A stretch of 64,000 nucleotides of DNA from Lachnospiraceae bacterium (GCA_029006155.1 JAQXGF010000008.1:60111-124110), one strand, 5' to 3'. Shown: positions 24,638 through 35,268, numbered from the stretch's first letter. The notes: generated from the sequence alone by a model not told the origin. Numbers and translations: made by a program.

Positions 24638-25843
24638 TTAGAACACATACTCCTTCAGTCTCCGGAACGCCTCCTGTACTCTTGCGAGCGGTAGCGCGAG
24701 ATTCATGCGGATGCTGTAAGCGCCGTGGAAAGGACGGCCGTCCTGCCAGGCGACGCCGACATCCCAGCCGGATTTCAGAAGCTCGTCCATGGTCTTGCCG
24801 TGTGCCCTGCACCAGCCTTCACAGTCGAGGAAGAGCATGTAGGTGCCCTGCGGCTGTGCTACCTCGACGCCGGTAAATTCGGTGCGGATCGTCTCACAGG
24901 CGAAGTGGACGTTTTCACTTAAGACCTGACAGAGCTCGTCCACCCACTGGTATCCTTCGGCGCGGTAGGCACCGATCAGGGCATGGACGGAGAGGACGTT
25001 TGCTTCGTTGTAGACGGCCTTGCTGCTCTTGGCCAGCAGACGGTCCCGCAGATAGGTATCATAGACGATGTGGTAGCTGCCGACCAGGCCGGCGAGGTTG
25101 AATGTCTTGCTCGGTGCATAAAAGGCGAGCGTGCGGTGTCTGGCATCTTCACTGACGGACTGCGTCGGGATATGCTGATGTCCGTCGAGAATCAGGTCCG
25201 ACCAGATCTCATCGGAGATGACGATGCAGTCGTTTGCCTTATAAATTTCCATCGCTTTTTCGATCTCCCAGCGCTCCCAGACACGGCCGCATGGGTTGTG
25301 CGGGCTGCAAAAGACTGCCACGTGGATGTGGTTTGCCTTGAGCTTTGCATCCATATCCGCATAGTCCATCCGCCAGATGCCGTTTTCGTCCTTCACGAGC
25401 GGGCTGTGGACGATACGGAACCCATTGTTGGAAAGGCATTTGGTGAATCCAATATAAGTCGGACTGTGCAGCAGCACGGCATCACCCGGTGCGGCAAACG
25501 AAGAGATGGCAGCGATCACGCCGCCCAGCACACCATTTTCATAGCCGATGCATTCTTTCGTGAGGCCGGTGACGTGGTTCCGCGTCTCCTGCCAGCGGAT
25601 GATGGAAGAAAAATAAGCATCCGGCAGAGAAAAATAGCCGAAAGCCGGGTGCTGTACGCGCTCGATGATCGCCTCCTGTACGGTCGGGACGGTTGGAAAA
25701 TTCATATCTGCGACCCACATCGGAATCGCATCAAATCCCTCCTTTGGTGCTCCCGGAGCCATGCCCTCGCCGGAGCCGATCGCGTCTACTGCAATCGCAT
25801 CCTTCCCATGGCGGTCAAGGATGCTGGTAAAATCGTATTTCAT
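24638..25843 (-). CDS. MalY/PatB-type aminotransferase (cystathionine beta-lyase)
   Basis: Fold-type I PLP enzyme, 401 aa. The family cleaves C-S bonds of cystathionine/cysteine to homocysteine or H2S plus pyruvate. Seen: PMWVADMNFPTVPTVQEAI near the N terminus (hallmark of MalY/PatB), FCSPHNPCGRVWERWEI, ISDEIWSDLI and the PLP lysine in YAPSKTFNLAGLVGSYHIVY. All PLP-contact motifs are intact. Single gene with divergent orientation to the histidine kinase; sulphur-metabolism role is inferred from family. Confidence 0.9.
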   Translation of the reverse strand: MKYDFTSILDRHGKDAIAVDAIGSGEGMAPGAPKEGFDAIPMWVADMNFPTVPTVQEAIIERVQHPAFGYFSLPDAYFSSIIRWQETRNHVTGLTKECIGYENGVLGGVIAAISSFAAPGDAVLLHSPTYIGFTKCLSNNGFRIVHSPLVKDENGIWRMDYADMDAKLKANHIHVAVFCSPHNPCGRVWERWEIEKAMEIYKANDCIVISDEIWSDLILDGHQHIPTQSVSEDARHRTLAFYAPSKTFNLAGLVGSYHIVYDTYLRDRLLAKSSKAVYNEANVLSVHALIGAYRAEGYQWVDELCQVLSENVHFACETIRTEFTGVEVAQPQGTYMLFLDCEGWCRAHGKTMDELLKSGWDVGVAWQDGRPFHGAYSIRMNLALPLARVQEAFRRLKEYVF

Positions 25844-26017
25844 CTTTCTGGTCCTCCTGTGTAAACACTGCGGTGGTCATTCTGCCTGCAGAATAATGGT
25901 ACGGTACTTGGATCCGTACACTGGAATAAATAAGATTATACGATAAATGTGAAAAAATAGCCAGAGGCACCGCAGCAAAATCAAATCCGGGCTGCCAAGA
26001 AAAGGAGTTGTTTTTGA

Positions 26018-26046
26018 TTGACAGGATACGCAACAGAAGCTACAAT
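26018..26046 (+). promoter_or_regulatory. sigma-A promoter of the hybrid kinase
   Basis: TTGACA, 17-bp spacer, TACAAT, about 48 bp before the start codon. Confidence 0.7.
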
Positions 26047-26094
26047 AAAAAAAGATAAGAAGAGAGTGACGCAGGAGAAAGCGGAGGGATGCAT

Positions 26095-28170
26095 ATGGAA
26101 TATTTAAACCGTGATGATATGCAGCAGATCTTGCGATCTACCAGCATTGGAGTCTGGAGAGTAGAATTTGAAGAAGGAGGGGCGCCCCGGTTTTATGCGG
26201 ATCAGGTGATGGATGAGCTGATCGGGGTGTCCGGAGCTATCACACCGGAGGAACGTTTTCTGTTTCACCGGGCGCATATTCACGAGGAAGACCTGGCATT
26301 ATTTGAAGAATATTCGGCCAAGCTTGCAGAAGATCCGACCGAGATCGTGTACCGCTATATCCACCCTGTGTCCGGTGAGATGTACGTCCGCTGCGGCGGA
26401 AAGCGGGAGCACAGCGACACGGATACGGTCCGCATTGTCGGTATCCATCAGGATATTTCGGATACCATTCGCCTTGAAAAGGACAAGCAGGCAGAGCAGC
26501 GGCTGGCGGAGCTGAACCACATGCTGAAAAAGGAGCATTTACTGCAGCAGGACTATTACCGGGAGTTGCTGGATATCCAGAATTGCGGACTGATGGCTTA
26601 CACGTTACCGGGGCATAAAATCATTCATATGAATGCGGAAGCGCTCCGGATGTATGGGGTAAAAGATATCGAGACAATGCAACAGGAACTCGGGCGGGTT
26701 CTTGCAGGTATTTATTACCCGGATCCGGAGACACCCCACAAACTTATGCGGCTGCGGGAGGTCGATGACTCGGTGGACTATGACTGCGTCATCAACAAAG
26801 GGACAAAGCAGGAGTGCCATGCGATGGCAAAGACAAAGGTCTTTATCACACCGGCCGGGGAGCGCGCAGTGGCAACGACATTTATCGATGTATCGGATAT
26901 GATTCTTCTGGAAAAAGCACTGCAGCAGGCCAAGGAGGGAAGCCGTGCGAAGACGGCCTTTCTGTTCAATATGTCCCACGATCTGCGGACACCGATGAAT
27001 GCGATCATTGGCTATGGGATCCTGATGGAGCAGCACTGGGGAGAAAAGGAAACGACCTGGGAGTATCTGCATAAGCAGAAGGAGGCCAGCCGCTATCTGC
27101 TTTCACTGATCAATAACGTGCTGGAGATGGCGCGGATTGAGAGTGGAAAGGAAGTATTAAACGAGACACCATGGAGCGTGCAGGAACTTAATAAGGCTGT
27201 GGATGCCATTATGGAGGGCGTGGTCCATGAAAAGCAATTGCAGTTTACGCGCAGACTGCAGATCCGGCATGAGCGGGTGCTGTGCGATCCACTGAAGGTA
27301 CGCGAGATTTTCATGAATCTTCTGAGCAATGCGATCAAATATACGCCGGAAGGCGGAAAGATATCGATGGAGATCGAAGAACTTACCTGCGAACAGGAAG
27401 GGTATGCGAGGTTTCGGACGGTCATTTCAGATACGGGAATCGGGATCAGCGAAGAGTACCTTCCCCATCTGTTTGAGATGTTTACGAGGGAACGGACTTC
27501 GGTGGAGAGTGGGATTGTCGGCACCGGCCTTGGGCTGCCAATTGTAAAATCGCTGGTTGACCTGATGGGTGGAAGTATTTCTGTGGATAGCCGGCTGCAA
27601 AAAGGGACGACTTTTACGGTTATCCTCACCCATCGGATTGCGGATGATACACATACGGAACCGGCGGATGCGAAAGAAAAAACGGAATTAGATGCATCGA
27701 TGCTGACTGGAAGACGGATTCTGCTGGCAGAGGATAATACACTGAATGCCGAGATCGCAGAGACGATCCTGAAGGATGCGGGGATCGTGGTCGCGCATGC
27801 AGTGGATGGAGCACAGGCGCTTTCCATGGTGGAGCAGGCACCGGAAGGGTATTATGACCTCATTCTTATGGACATCCAGATGCCACGCATGGATGGCTAT
27901 GAAAGTGCCAGACGGATCCGCGCATTGCCGGATGGGCGCGGCCGGACGCCGATTGTGGCGATGACGGCAAATGCATTTGAGGAGGATCGACGGGCGGCGT
28001 TTGCAGCCGGTATGAATGGGTATGTGGCAAAGCCGATCGAGATTCCGGCGCTGATGGAGGCGATGGCAGATATCCTGAACAAACAGGGCAAATGCCATGC
28101 GCGAAGGAAAAGGGCAATCGACGGTGCGTGCGAAACGGAGGCGCAGAAGGCTGGCCATCAGAAAAAATGA
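26095..28170 (+). CDS. hybrid sensor histidine kinase (PAS-HisKA-HATPase-receiver)
   Basis: 691 aa, no transmembrane segment, so a cytosolic sensor. ATG 26095 is preferred over 26089 because GGAGGG lies 6 nt upstream of it. Two PAS-like segments (~5-125 and ~150-260), HisKA with phospho-His in FNMSHDLRTPMNAIIGYG, HATPase with N box (NLLSNAIKYTPEGG), DTGIGISEEYL and GTGLGLPI boxes, then a C-terminal receiver (~545-660) with Asp in LILMDIQMPRMDG. There is no Hpt domain or DNA-binding regulator nearby, so the output partner must be encoded elsewhere. This layout is common and abundant in Lachnospiraceae. Confidence 0.9.
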   Translation: MEYLNRDDMQQILRSTSIGVWRVEFEEGGAPRFYADQVMDELIGVSGAITPEERFLFHRAHIHEEDLALFEEYSAKLAEDPTEIVYRYIHPVSGEMYVRCGGKREHSDTDTVRIVGIHQDISDTIRLEKDKQAEQRLAELNHMLKKEHLLQQDYYRELLDIQNCGLMAYTLPGHKIIHMNAEALRMYGVKDIETMQQELGRVLAGIYYPDPETPHKLMRLREVDDSVDYDCVINKGTKQECHAMAKTKVFITPAGERAVATTFIDVSDMILLEKALQQAKEGSRAKTAFLFNMSHDLRTPMNAIIGYGILMEQHWGEKETTWEYLHKQKEASRYLLSLINNVLEMARIESGKEVLNETPWSVQELNKAVDAIMEGVVHEKQLQFTRRLQIRHERVLCDPLKVREIFMNLLSNAIKYTPEGGKISMEIEELTCEQEGYARFRTVISDTGIGISEEYLPHLFEMFTRERTSVESGIVGTGLGLPIVKSLVDLMGGSISVDSRLQKGTTFTVILTHRIADDTHTEPADAKEKTELDASMLTGRRILLAEDNTLNAEIAETILKDAGIVVAHAVDGAQALSMVEQAPEGYYDLILMDIQMPRMDGYESARRIRALPDGRGRTPIVAMTANAFEEDRRAAFAAGMNGYVAKPIEIPALMEAMADILNKQGKCHARRKRAIDGACETEAQKAGHQKK

Positions 28171-28181
28171 TAATAAGATGC

Positions 28182-28210
28182 TTGACAATGGGAAAAAATT
28201 GTGGTAATTT
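28182..28210 (+). promoter_or_regulatory. sigma-A promoter of the trp operon
   Basis: TTGACA, 17-bp spacer, TAATTT with an upstream TGG (extended -10). Confidence 0.7.
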
Positions 28211-28228
28211 TATAAAAAATTTAATCCA

Positions 28229-28534
28229 CTAAACCGATGAAGCGGAGATAAAAGTAATCATGCGCGCACAGAGAGTCCGGGAAGGTGAGAGCCGGATCGA
28301 GAAGCAGTTTACTAAATGGACCGCAGAGGGCGCAGTCAAAGGATGGAGCAGCCATCCGAGTATTCTGCGACGTAGGGCATACGTCAGTTGCCGGGAATAT
28401 AATAGTATTCCGATAAGCGCACGATTCCGATCGTGAAGCAGGGTGGCACCGCGGGTGATCCGTACATGGTCAAGTATATGATTTCGTACATTCTCGTCCC
28501 TGACAGAACCAAAATTCTGTCAGGGACTTTTTTT
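28229..28534 (+). ncRNA. T-box leader specific for tRNA-Trp, with terminator
   Basis: Classical T-box riboswitch: AGAGAG/GGTGAGAGCC stem I elements, the T-box AGGGTGGCACCGCGG (28440-28454) and terminator TCCCTGACAGAA/TTCTGTCAGGGA plus TTTTTTT (28497-28534). A TGG followed by A in CTAAATGGACCGC on the 3' side of stem I is the likely Trp specifier, matching the trp genes downstream. Uncharged tRNA-Trp would stabilise the antiterminator and switch on trpE. Confidence 0.93.
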
Positions 28535-28582
28535 ACCGACACAGGCAAGTAGCGAAGCGGATTGCGAATACCTGCTTTGACC
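28531..28582. repeat. dispersed palindromic repeat, copy 3
   Basis: GGCAAGTAGCGAAGCGGATTGCGAATACCTGCTTTGACC-type sequence between the T-box terminator and trpE; shares GCAAGTAGCGAAGCG and GGATTGCGAATA with the eutV leader copy. The remaining bases to trpE show nothing notable. Confidence 0.6.
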
Positions 28583-28687
28583 TTCAATTCCTGACAGCAA
28601 ATGGGAAGTGGAAGATCTGCCAGAATGAAAACGGCTGCGTGAGTGGTTGCGCATGCCGGTCAGAGAAGAATGCAGGAGGTATGACAG

Positions 28688-30211
28688 ATGTATCATCCAT
28701 CTTTAGAAGAAATTCAGGCGCTTGCAGAGCGTGGGACCTATCGGAGAATTCCGATTTGCCGGGAACTGTATGCAGATTGCTATACGCCGGTAGAAGTTAT
28801 GCGCAGGCTGCGAAATGCGAGCCGTCACTGTTTTATGCTGGAGAGTGCCAGCCAGACGGAGGTATGGGGACGCTATACGTTTCTCGGATATCAGCCGACC
28901 ATGGAAATTACCTGTACGGATGGACAGATGAGAATCCGAAAAACGACACCGGATGGCGGGACGGAGCAGCAGGAGTTTTCTGTGAAGCATCCGGGCGACA
29001 CGCTCCGTGGTATTCTGGCGCAGTACCGGAGTCCGATCCTGGAAAAGATGCCGCCGTTTACCGGTGGACTGGTCGGATATTTTTCTTACGACTATATCAA
29101 ATACAGTGAGCCGAAGCTGAAGCTGCTGGATCACGAGCAGCAGGACTTCCGGGATATGGATCTGATGCTGTTTGATTCTATCATTGCATTTGACCATTAC
29201 CGCCAGAAGGTGTTGCTGATCACAGGCGTGCTGCTGCCGGAAGCGACAGAGGGTGGAAAGCTGCCAGAGGAACCGCTGAAAGAGGCGTATGACCGTGCGG
29301 TACAGAAGCTCTCTGAGATGGCGGAGCTTTTGAAAAATGGAGCGCCGAAGCAGTTTAAAAAACTGAAACTGACATCTGAGATTCAGCCGCAGTTCCCGAA
29401 AGAGCGCTACTGCGAGATGGTCGAGCAGGCGAAGCATTACATCCATGAGGGCGACATCTTTCAGGTGGTGCTGTCGAATCCGATGCGGGCAAAGGCGGAG
29501 GGAAGCCTGTTTGACACCTACCGTGCATTGCGGGCGACGAACCCGTCTCCGTATATGTTCTATTTCTCCAGCGATGATATTGAGCTGGCAGGCGCTTCGC
29601 CGGAGACGCTGGCAAAGCTCGACCGGGGACAGCTCAGCACCTTCCCGCTGGCAGGGACAAGGCCGCGCGGAAAGAGCCGACAGGAAGATGAGGAGCTGGA
29701 ACGCGGGCTGCTCGCCGATGAGAAGGAGCGGGCAGAGCACAACATGCTCGTCGATCTCGGTCGGAACGACATCGGAAAAATCAGTAAAATCGGAACCGTG
29801 CAGGTAGAAAAATATATGGAGATCGAGCGGTTTTCTCACGTCATGCACATCGGCTCGACCGTCACTGGCGTGATCCGGGAAGATAAGGATGCAGTCGATG
29901 CCATCGACGCGATCCTGCCGGCAGGAACCTTATCCGGAGCGCCGAAGTTCCGGGCGTGCCAGATCATTGAGGAGCTGGAGCAGAGCAAACGGGGCATTTA
30001 CGGAGGTGCCATCGGATACCTGGATTTTGCGGGCAATCTGGACACCTGCATCGCGATCCGGCTGGTCTATAAAAAGAACGGAGAGATCTGTATCCGATCC
30101 GGAGCCGGGATCGTGGCGGACAGCGTACCGGAAAAAGAATTCGAAGAGTGCTGCAACAAGGCACGGGCCGTGCGGGCGGCGATCGAGCAGGCAGAGGAGG
30201 GACTGGAATGA
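28688..30211 (+). CDS. trpE: anthranilate synthase component I
   Basis: Converts chorismate plus ammonia to anthranilate, the first step of tryptophan synthesis. 507 aa, ATG with AGGAGGTATGACAG upstream. The C-terminal chorismate-binding domain includes IFQVVLSNPM, SPSPYMFY-like NPSPYMFYF, FPLAGTRPRGKSRQEDEELE and the catalytic/metal HMLVDLGRNDIGKIS with GTLSGAPKFRA. The N-terminal allosteric (Trp-binding) region contains LLESAS-type ESASQTEVWGRYTFLG, so feedback inhibition is expected. Ends in ATGA overlap with trpG. Confidence 0.96.
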   Translation: MYHPSLEEIQALAERGTYRRIPICRELYADCYTPVEVMRRLRNASRHCFMLESASQTEVWGRYTFLGYQPTMEITCTDGQMRIRKTTPDGGTEQQEFSVKHPGDTLRGILAQYRSPILEKMPPFTGGLVGYFSYDYIKYSEPKLKLLDHEQQDFRDMDLMLFDSIIAFDHYRQKVLLITGVLLPEATEGGKLPEEPLKEAYDRAVQKLSEMAELLKNGAPKQFKKLKLTSEIQPQFPKERYCEMVEQAKHYIHEGDIFQVVLSNPMRAKAEGSLFDTYRALRATNPSPYMFYFSSDDIELAGASPETLAKLDRGQLSTFPLAGTRPRGKSRQEDEELERGLLADEKERAEHNMLVDLGRNDIGKISKIGTVQVEKYMEIERFSHVMHIGSTVTGVIREDKDAVDAIDAILPAGTLSGAPKFRACQIIEELEQSKRGIYGGAIGYLDFAGNLDTCIAIRLVYKKNGEICIRSGAGIVADSVPEKEFEECCNKARAVRAAIEQAEEGLE

Positions 30212-30795
30212 TTCTTTTGATTGATAATTATGACAGCTTTTCTTATAACTTATATCAGCTCATCGGTTCGGTATATCCGGATATCCGGGTGATTCGAAAC
30301 GATGATTGTATCGTAGAGGAGATCGAGGCGATGCAGCCGTCGGCACTGATCTTATCGCCGGGGCCGGGGCGGCCGGAAGACGCGGGGATCTGCATTCCGG
30401 CGATCCGGTATTTCGCAGGAAAGCTGCCGATCCTCGGTGTCTGCCTCGGACATCAGGCGATCTGTGAGGCGTTTGGCGGGACTGTCACCTATGCAAAGCA
30501 GTTGATGCATGGGAAGCAGAAGCAGATCCATCAGACGATGGAAAACCGGATGTTTGCCGGACTGCCGGAGACATTCCCGGCAGCACGATATCATTCTCTT
30601 GCGGCAAAGAAGGAGACACTTCCACCGGAGCTGGCCGTCACGGCAGAGTCGGAGGACGGAGAAGTGATGGCAGTCGAGCATCGTACCTACCCGATATTTG
30701 GACTTCAGTTTCATCCGGAATCGGTGATGACACCGGATGGGAAAATGATGGTAGAAAACTTTATGAAGCAGGTAACAAAACAGATCTCAGATTGA
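30208..30795 (+). CDS. trpG: anthranilate synthase glutamine amidotransferase
   Basis: Class I glutaminase subunit delivering ammonia to TrpE. 195 aa from ATG 30208, which overlaps the trpE stop; the track start at 30148 is inside trpE. Motifs: LLIDNYDSFSYNLYQ, LSPGPGRPEDAG, nucleophile Cys in GVCLGHQAI and the His/Glu pair in LQFHPESVMT. Complete triad. Confidence 0.96.
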   Translation: MILLIDNYDSFSYNLYQLIGSVYPDIRVIRNDDCIVEEIEAMQPSALILSPGPGRPEDAGICIPAIRYFAGKLPILGVCLGHQAICEAFGGTVTYAKQLMHGKQKQIHQTMENRMFAGLPETFPAARYHSLAAKKETLPPELAVTAESEDGEVMAVEHRTYPIFGLQFHPESVMTPDGKMMVENFMKQVTKQISD

Positions 30796-30810
30796 AGAAC
30801 AGGAGGTTCC

Positions 30811-31830
30811 ATGATGATAAAAGAAGCGATTTTAAAACTGGCAAAGAAACAGGATCTGACCTATGCGGAGGCAGAGGCAGTCATGAATGAGATCATGGGG
30901 GGAGAGGCGACGCCGGTACAGATGTCTTCGTATCTGACTGTGCTTGCCATGAAAGGCGAGACGATCGATGAGATCACCGCATCGGCAGCCGGGATGCGTG
31001 CGCACTGCGTGAAGCTCCTCCACAATCTGGATGTACTGGAGATCGTAGGAACTGGCGGAGATGGATCGAATTCCTTCAATATATCGACAACCTCCTCTCT
31101 GGTGATTGCGGCGGCAGGTGTTCCGGTCGCAAAGCATGGCAACCGGGCAGCCTCCTCAAAGTCGGGAGCAGCGGATGTGCTGGAAGCGCTCGGCGTGAAG
31201 ATCACGGTATCTCCGGAAAAGAGTGCCGAGCTGCTGCATAAGATCCATATCTGCTTCCTGTTTGCACAGAACTACCATGTGGCAATGAAATATGTCGCTC
31301 CGATCCGAAAGGAACTCGGTATCCGCACGGTATTTAACATCCTCGGGCCGCTGAGCAATCCGGCCGGCGCAAACATGGAGCTGATGGGCGTATTTGACCA
31401 GTCACTGGTCGAGCCGCTGGCACAGGTCATGGCGAATCTCGGTGTGACGCGGGGTATGGTTGTATACGGGCAGGATCGGTTGGACGAGATCTCGATGAGC
31501 GCGCCGACCTCTGTGTGCGAGATCAAGGACGGGACATTTACGAGCTATGAGCTGACGCCGGAGCAGTTCGGCTATGCGCGCTGTGAGAAGGATGCCTTGC
31601 AGGGCGGTACACCGGAAGAGAACGCACAGATCACCAAGGATATTCTCACAGGAGCGGAGCAGGGCGCAAAGCGTCAGGCAGTCTGCTTAAATGCGGGCGC
31701 GGCACTCTATATCGCAGGAAAAGCCCAGACGATAGAGGCAGGTGTGCGTCAGGCGGAGCAGTTGATCGACAGCGGGGCGGCACTTGCAAAGCTGGAGGAA
31801 TTTATCCGGGAATCCAATGCGGAGGAATAG
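30811..31830 (+). CDS. trpD: anthranilate phosphoribosyltransferase
   Basis: Transfers phosphoribosyl from PRPP to anthranilate. 339 aa, start ATG 30811 (a second ATG follows directly; AGGAGGTTCC upstream). PRPP loop [38 protein letters not shown] and [10 protein letters not shown] are intact. Usual length. Confidence 0.96.
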   Translation: MMIKEAILKLAKKQDLTYAEAEAVMNEIMGGEATPVQMSSYLTVLAMKGETIDEITASAAGMRAHCVKLLHNLDVLEIVGTGGDGSNSFNISTTSSLVIAAAGVPVAKHGNRAASSKSGAADVLEALGVKITVSPEKSAELLHKIHICFLFAQNYHVAMKYVAPIRKELGIRTVFNILGPLSNPAGANMELMGVFDQSLVEPLAQVMANLGVTRGMVVYGQDRLDEISMSAPTSVCEIKDGTFTSYELTPEQFGYARCEKDALQGGTPEENAQITKDILTGAEQGAKRQAVCLNAGAALYIAGKAQTIEAGVRQAEQLIDSGAALAKLEEFIRESNAEE

Positions 31831-31832
31831 AG

Positions 31833-33290
31833 ATGAACATTCTGGATCAAATCGCAGCACAGACGAGAGAACGGATCGAGGCAGAAAAGCGGCAGACGCC
31901 GACGGAAGTACTGATTCGCCGGATCGAAGAGGCGGCGCACAAAAAATCGAAGCAGAGTTTTTATGAGGCATTGAAAAAGCCTGGGATGTCCTATATCTGT
32001 GAGGTAAAAAAAGCGTCGCCCTCGAAGGGGCTGATCGCACCGGACTTTCCGTACCTGGATATCGCGCGGGACTATGAGGCAGCCGGAGCCTCAGCGATTT
32101 CCTGCCTGACGGAGCCGTTCCGGTTTCTTGGAAAGGATACCTATCTGCAGGAGATCGCGGCACAGGTGGAGATTCCGGTGCTGCGTAAAGACTTTACGGT
32201 CGATGAATATATGATTTATCAGGCGCGGGCACTTGGTGCATCGGCAGTGCTTCTGATCTGTGCGATTCTGGATGATGCACAGCTGCGATCTTATCGGGAA
32301 CTGGCAGGATCCCTTGGGCTGGATGCGCTGGTCGAAGCGCACGATGAGACAGAAGTATGCCGGGCAGTCAAAAGCGGTGCGCGGATCATCGGTGTGAATA
32401 ACCGGGATCTGAAGACCTTTCAGGTCGATGTGACGAACAGCGTCCGGCTGCGGAGCCTGATTCCGGAGGGAACCGTCTATGTCTCTGAGAGTGGAATCCG
32501 GAGTGCACAGGACATTCAGATACTTCGGGAGAACCGTGTGGATGCGGTGCTGATCGGAGAGACGCTGATGCGCAGCCCCCAAAAGCGGGAGGCGCTTGAG
32601 GAGCTCAATGGTGGGAAGCTCGGAGTCTCACGGCAAACCAAAATCAAAATCTGCGGCCTGAGCCGTCCGGAGGACATCGCAGCCGTCAATGAGGCAAAGC
32701 CGGACTATGCAGGCTTTGTCGTGGAAGTGCCAAAGAGTCGCAGAAATGTGTCCGTTGCCAAACTGCGGGAGCTGATGGCACTGCTCGACCCGGACATTAC
32801 TTCGGTCGGCGTCTTTGTCAATGCACCGGTCGATCTGGTCGCAGGATTGCTGCAGGACGGCGTGCTTGCAATGGCACAGTTGCACGGGCAGGAAGATGCG
32901 ACATATGTGGAGGCATTGAAAAAGCAGACGGGCCGGCCGGTGATACAGGCATTTTCGATTCGGACGCAGGAAGATGTGCAGCGGGCGTTTGCCAGCCCGG
33001 CAGATTATATTTTGCTGGATCAGGGCAGCGGGGGAAGCGGTCAGACGTTTGACTGGTCACTGCTGGAAGACGCAGATGTGCTGGAAGAAGCTGACCACAC
33101 AACGGAAAGCGGAAGGCGGCAGCCAAAGCCGTTCTTTCTCGCCGGCGGGCTAGGAGCCGAAAACCTCGCAGAGGCGATCCGGAAGGTACATCCCTTTGCG
33201 GTTGATCTCTCCAGCAGCCTGGAGACGGATGGGAAAAAGGATGCCGGGAAGATCCGGGAAGCAGTACAGATCGTGAATAAAACCAAGTAA
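31833..33290 (+). CDS. trpCF: TrpC-TrpF fusion: indole-3-glycerol-phosphate synthase / PRA isomerase
   Basis: 485-aa bifunctional enzyme covering two consecutive steps. Residues 1-262 are TrpC: CEVKKASPSKGLI, LRKDFTVDEYMIYQ, IGVNNRDLKTF, VSESGI and AVLIGETLMRS. Residues ~270-485 are TrpF, starting KIKICGLSRPEDI with the catalytic Cys, then LHGQED and a C-terminal VDLSSSLETDGKKD where families usually have VDvSSGvE. The TrpF part has an unusual insertion (DVLEEADHTTESGRRQPK) before the last barrel strands. It starts 2 nt after trpD. Gamma-proteobacteria also fuse trpC and trpF; many Firmicutes keep them separate. Confidence 0.94.
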   Translation: MNILDQIAAQTRERIEAEKRQTPTEVLIRRIEEAAHKKSKQSFYEALKKPGMSYICEVKKASPSKGLIAPDFPYLDIARDYEAAGASAISCLTEPFRFLGKDTYLQEIAAQVEIPVLRKDFTVDEYMIYQARALGASAVLLICAILDDAQLRSYRELAGSLGLDALVEAHDETEVCRAVKSGARIIGVNNRDLKTFQVDVTNSVRLRSLIPEGTVYVSESGIRSAQDIQILRENRVDAVLIGETLMRSPQKREALEELNGGKLGVSRQTKIKICGLSRPEDIAAVNEAKPDYAGFVVEVPKSRRNVSVAKLRELMALLDPDITSVGVFVNAPVDLVAGLLQDGVLAMAQLHGQEDATYVEALKKQTGRPVIQAFSIRTQEDVQRAFASPADYILLDQGSGGSGQTFDWSLLEDADVLEEADHTTESGRRQPKPFFLAGGLGAENLAEAIRKVHPFAVDLSSSLETDGKKDAGKIREAVQIVNKTK

Positions 33291-33310
33291 AGTAGAAAGG
33301 AAGAACTGAT

Positions 33311-34495
33311 ATGTCGAAAGGAAGATTTGGAATCCACGGTGGCCAGTATATTCCAGAGACACTGATGAATGCAGTGATTGAGCTGGAAGAGGCGTACCTT
33401 CATTATAAAGATGACCCGGAGTTTAATCGGGAGCTGACGGAGCTGTTCAATGAGTATGCAGGCCGTCCGTCCCGCCTGTATTACGCGGCACATATGACGG
33501 AGGATCTCGGCGGCGCGAAGGTCTATCTGAAGCGGGAAGACCTGAACCACACCGGTGCGCACAAGATCAACAACGTGCTCGGTCAGGTGCTGCTGGCGAA
33601 GAAAATGGGAAAGACCCGTGTCATCGCAGAGACCGGTGCCGGCCAGCACGGTGTGGCGACGGCGACAGCAGCCGCACTGATGGGCATGGAATGCGAAGTA
33701 TTTATGGGTGAGGAGGATACGAAGCGTCAGGCGCTGAACGTCTATAAGATGCGTCTGCTCGGTGCCAAGGTGCATCCGGTAACTTCCGGGACGGCGACCC
33801 TGAAAGATGCCGTATCGGAGACGATGCGTGAGTGGACGAACCGGATCGCGGATACGCATTATGTGCTCGGATCGGTCATGGGGCCGCACCCGTTCCCGAC
33901 GATCGTGCGCGATTTTCAGGCAGTCATTTCAAAGGAGATTAAGCAGCAGATGCTGGAAAAGGAGGGGAAGCTGCCGGATGCGGTGCTGGCGTGTGTCGGC
34001 GGCGGTTCCAATGCGATCGGCACGTTTTATCATTTTATTGAGGATGAGAGCGTGCGTCTGATCGGCTGTGAGGCGGCGGGCCGCGGGGTCAATACGGCGG
34101 AGACGGCAGCGACGATCGCGACCGGAAAGCTCGGCATTTTTCATGGTATGAAGTCGTACTTCTGTCAGGACGAATACGGGCAGATCGCCCCGGTGTACTC
34201 GATTTCAGCCGGGCTGGATTATCCGGGCATCGGGCCGGAGCATGCGCACCTGTATGACATTGGACGTGCCCAATATGTGCCGGTGACGGATGAGGAGGCT
34301 GTGGATGCATTTGAATATCTCTCCCGGATCGAGGGCATCATTCCGGCGATCGAGAGTGCGCATGCCGTTGCCTATGCGAAGAAGCTCGTTCCGACGATGC
34401 GCAAAGATCAGTGCGTGGTCATTACGATTTCCGGACGCGGCGACAAGGACTGTGCAGCGATTGCACGTTACAGAGGGGAGGATATTCATGAATAA
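33311..34495 (+). CDS. trpB: tryptophan synthase beta chain
   Basis: PLP enzyme condensing indole and serine. 394 aa. PLP Lys in [13 protein letters not shown], substrate loop [14 protein letters not shown], phosphate-cup [10 protein letters not shown] and the C-terminal SGRGDKD. TrpB1-type. AGGAAGAACTGAT precedes the start; stop overlaps trpA by 8 nt. Confidence 0.96.
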   Translation: MSKGRFGIHGGQYIPETLMNAVIELEEAYLHYKDDPEFNRELTELFNEYAGRPSRLYYAAHMTEDLGGAKVYLKREDLNHTGAHKINNVLGQVLLAKKMGKTRVIAETGAGQHGVATATAAALMGMECEVFMGEEDTKRQALNVYKMRLLGAKVHPVTSGTATLKDAVSETMREWTNRIADTHYVLGSVMGPHPFPTIVRDFQAVISKEIKQQMLEKEGKLPDAVLACVGGGSNAIGTFYHFIEDESVRLIGCEAAGRGVNTAETAATIATGKLGIFHGMKSYFCQDEYGQIAPVYSISAGLDYPGIGPEHAHLYDIGRAQYVPVTDEEAVDAFEYLSRIEGIIPAIESAHAVAYAKKLVPTMRKDQCVVITISGRGDKDCAAIARYRGEDIHE

Positions 34496-35264
34496 GAGAA
34501 TTGCAAAAGCATTTGCAAATGGAAAGGCATTTATCCCGTTTCTGACCTGTGGGGATCCGTCACTTGCAGTGACGGAGCAGCTCGTCTACGCGATGGAAGA
34601 GGCAGGAGCGGACCTGATCGAGCTTGGGATCCCATTTTCCGACCCGACGGCAGAAGGGCCGGTCATTCAGGCCGCGAATGTGCGCGCGTTAAGTGGCGGT
34701 GTCACCACGGATAAAATTTTTGACATGGTAAAACGGCTGCGGCAGAACACGAAGATTCCGATGGTGTTCATGACGTATGCGAACGTCGTTTTTTCCTATG
34801 GTACGGAGCGCTTTATCCAGAAGGCGGCAGAGCTTGGCATGGACGGTCTGATCCTTCCGGATGTGCCGTTCGAAGAAAAAGAAGAATTTGATTCGGTGTG
34901 TAAAAAATATGGACTGGACCTCATTTCTCTGATCGCACCGACCTCACACGAGCGGATCACGCAGATCGCGAAAGAAGCGGAAGGATTCGTATACTGTGTC
35001 TCCTCCCTTGGTGTGACCGGTATGCGCTCTGCGATCACGACGGACATCGGCGCAATGGTACAGCTCGTAAAGGCGGCAAAGGACATCCCGTGTGCGGTCG
35101 GCTTTGGCATCTCTACCCCGGAACAGGCAGCTGCGATGGCAGCAAAATCAGACGGAGCGATCGTCGGCTCCGCGATCGTGAAGCTCTGCGGGCAGTATAA
35201 AGAGGCATGCGTACCGTATGTGAAGGAATACGTGAAGTCCATGAAGGATGCGGTGAGAGGATAA
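34488..35264 (+). CDS. trpA: tryptophan synthase alpha chain
   Basis: Releases indole from indole-3-glycerol phosphate and channels it to TrpB. 258 aa from ATG 34488 (AGAGGGGAGGATATTC upstream), not the track start at 34290. Catalytic Glu in [21 protein letters not shown], catalytic Asp in [11 protein letters not shown], and phosphate loop [12 protein letters not shown] with GSAIVK. Confidence 0.96.
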   Translation: MNKRIAKAFANGKAFIPFLTCGDPSLAVTEQLVYAMEEAGADLIELGIPFSDPTAEGPVIQAANVRALSGGVTTDKIFDMVKRLRQNTKIPMVFMTYANVVFSYGTERFIQKAAELGMDGLILPDVPFEEKEEFDSVCKKYGLDLISLIAPTSHERITQIAKEAEGFVYCVSSLGVTGMRSAITTDIGAMVQLVKAAKDIPCAVGFGISTPEQAAAMAAKSDGAIVGSAIVKLCGQYKEACVPYVKEYVKSMKDAVRG

Positions 35265-35268
35265 TAAA

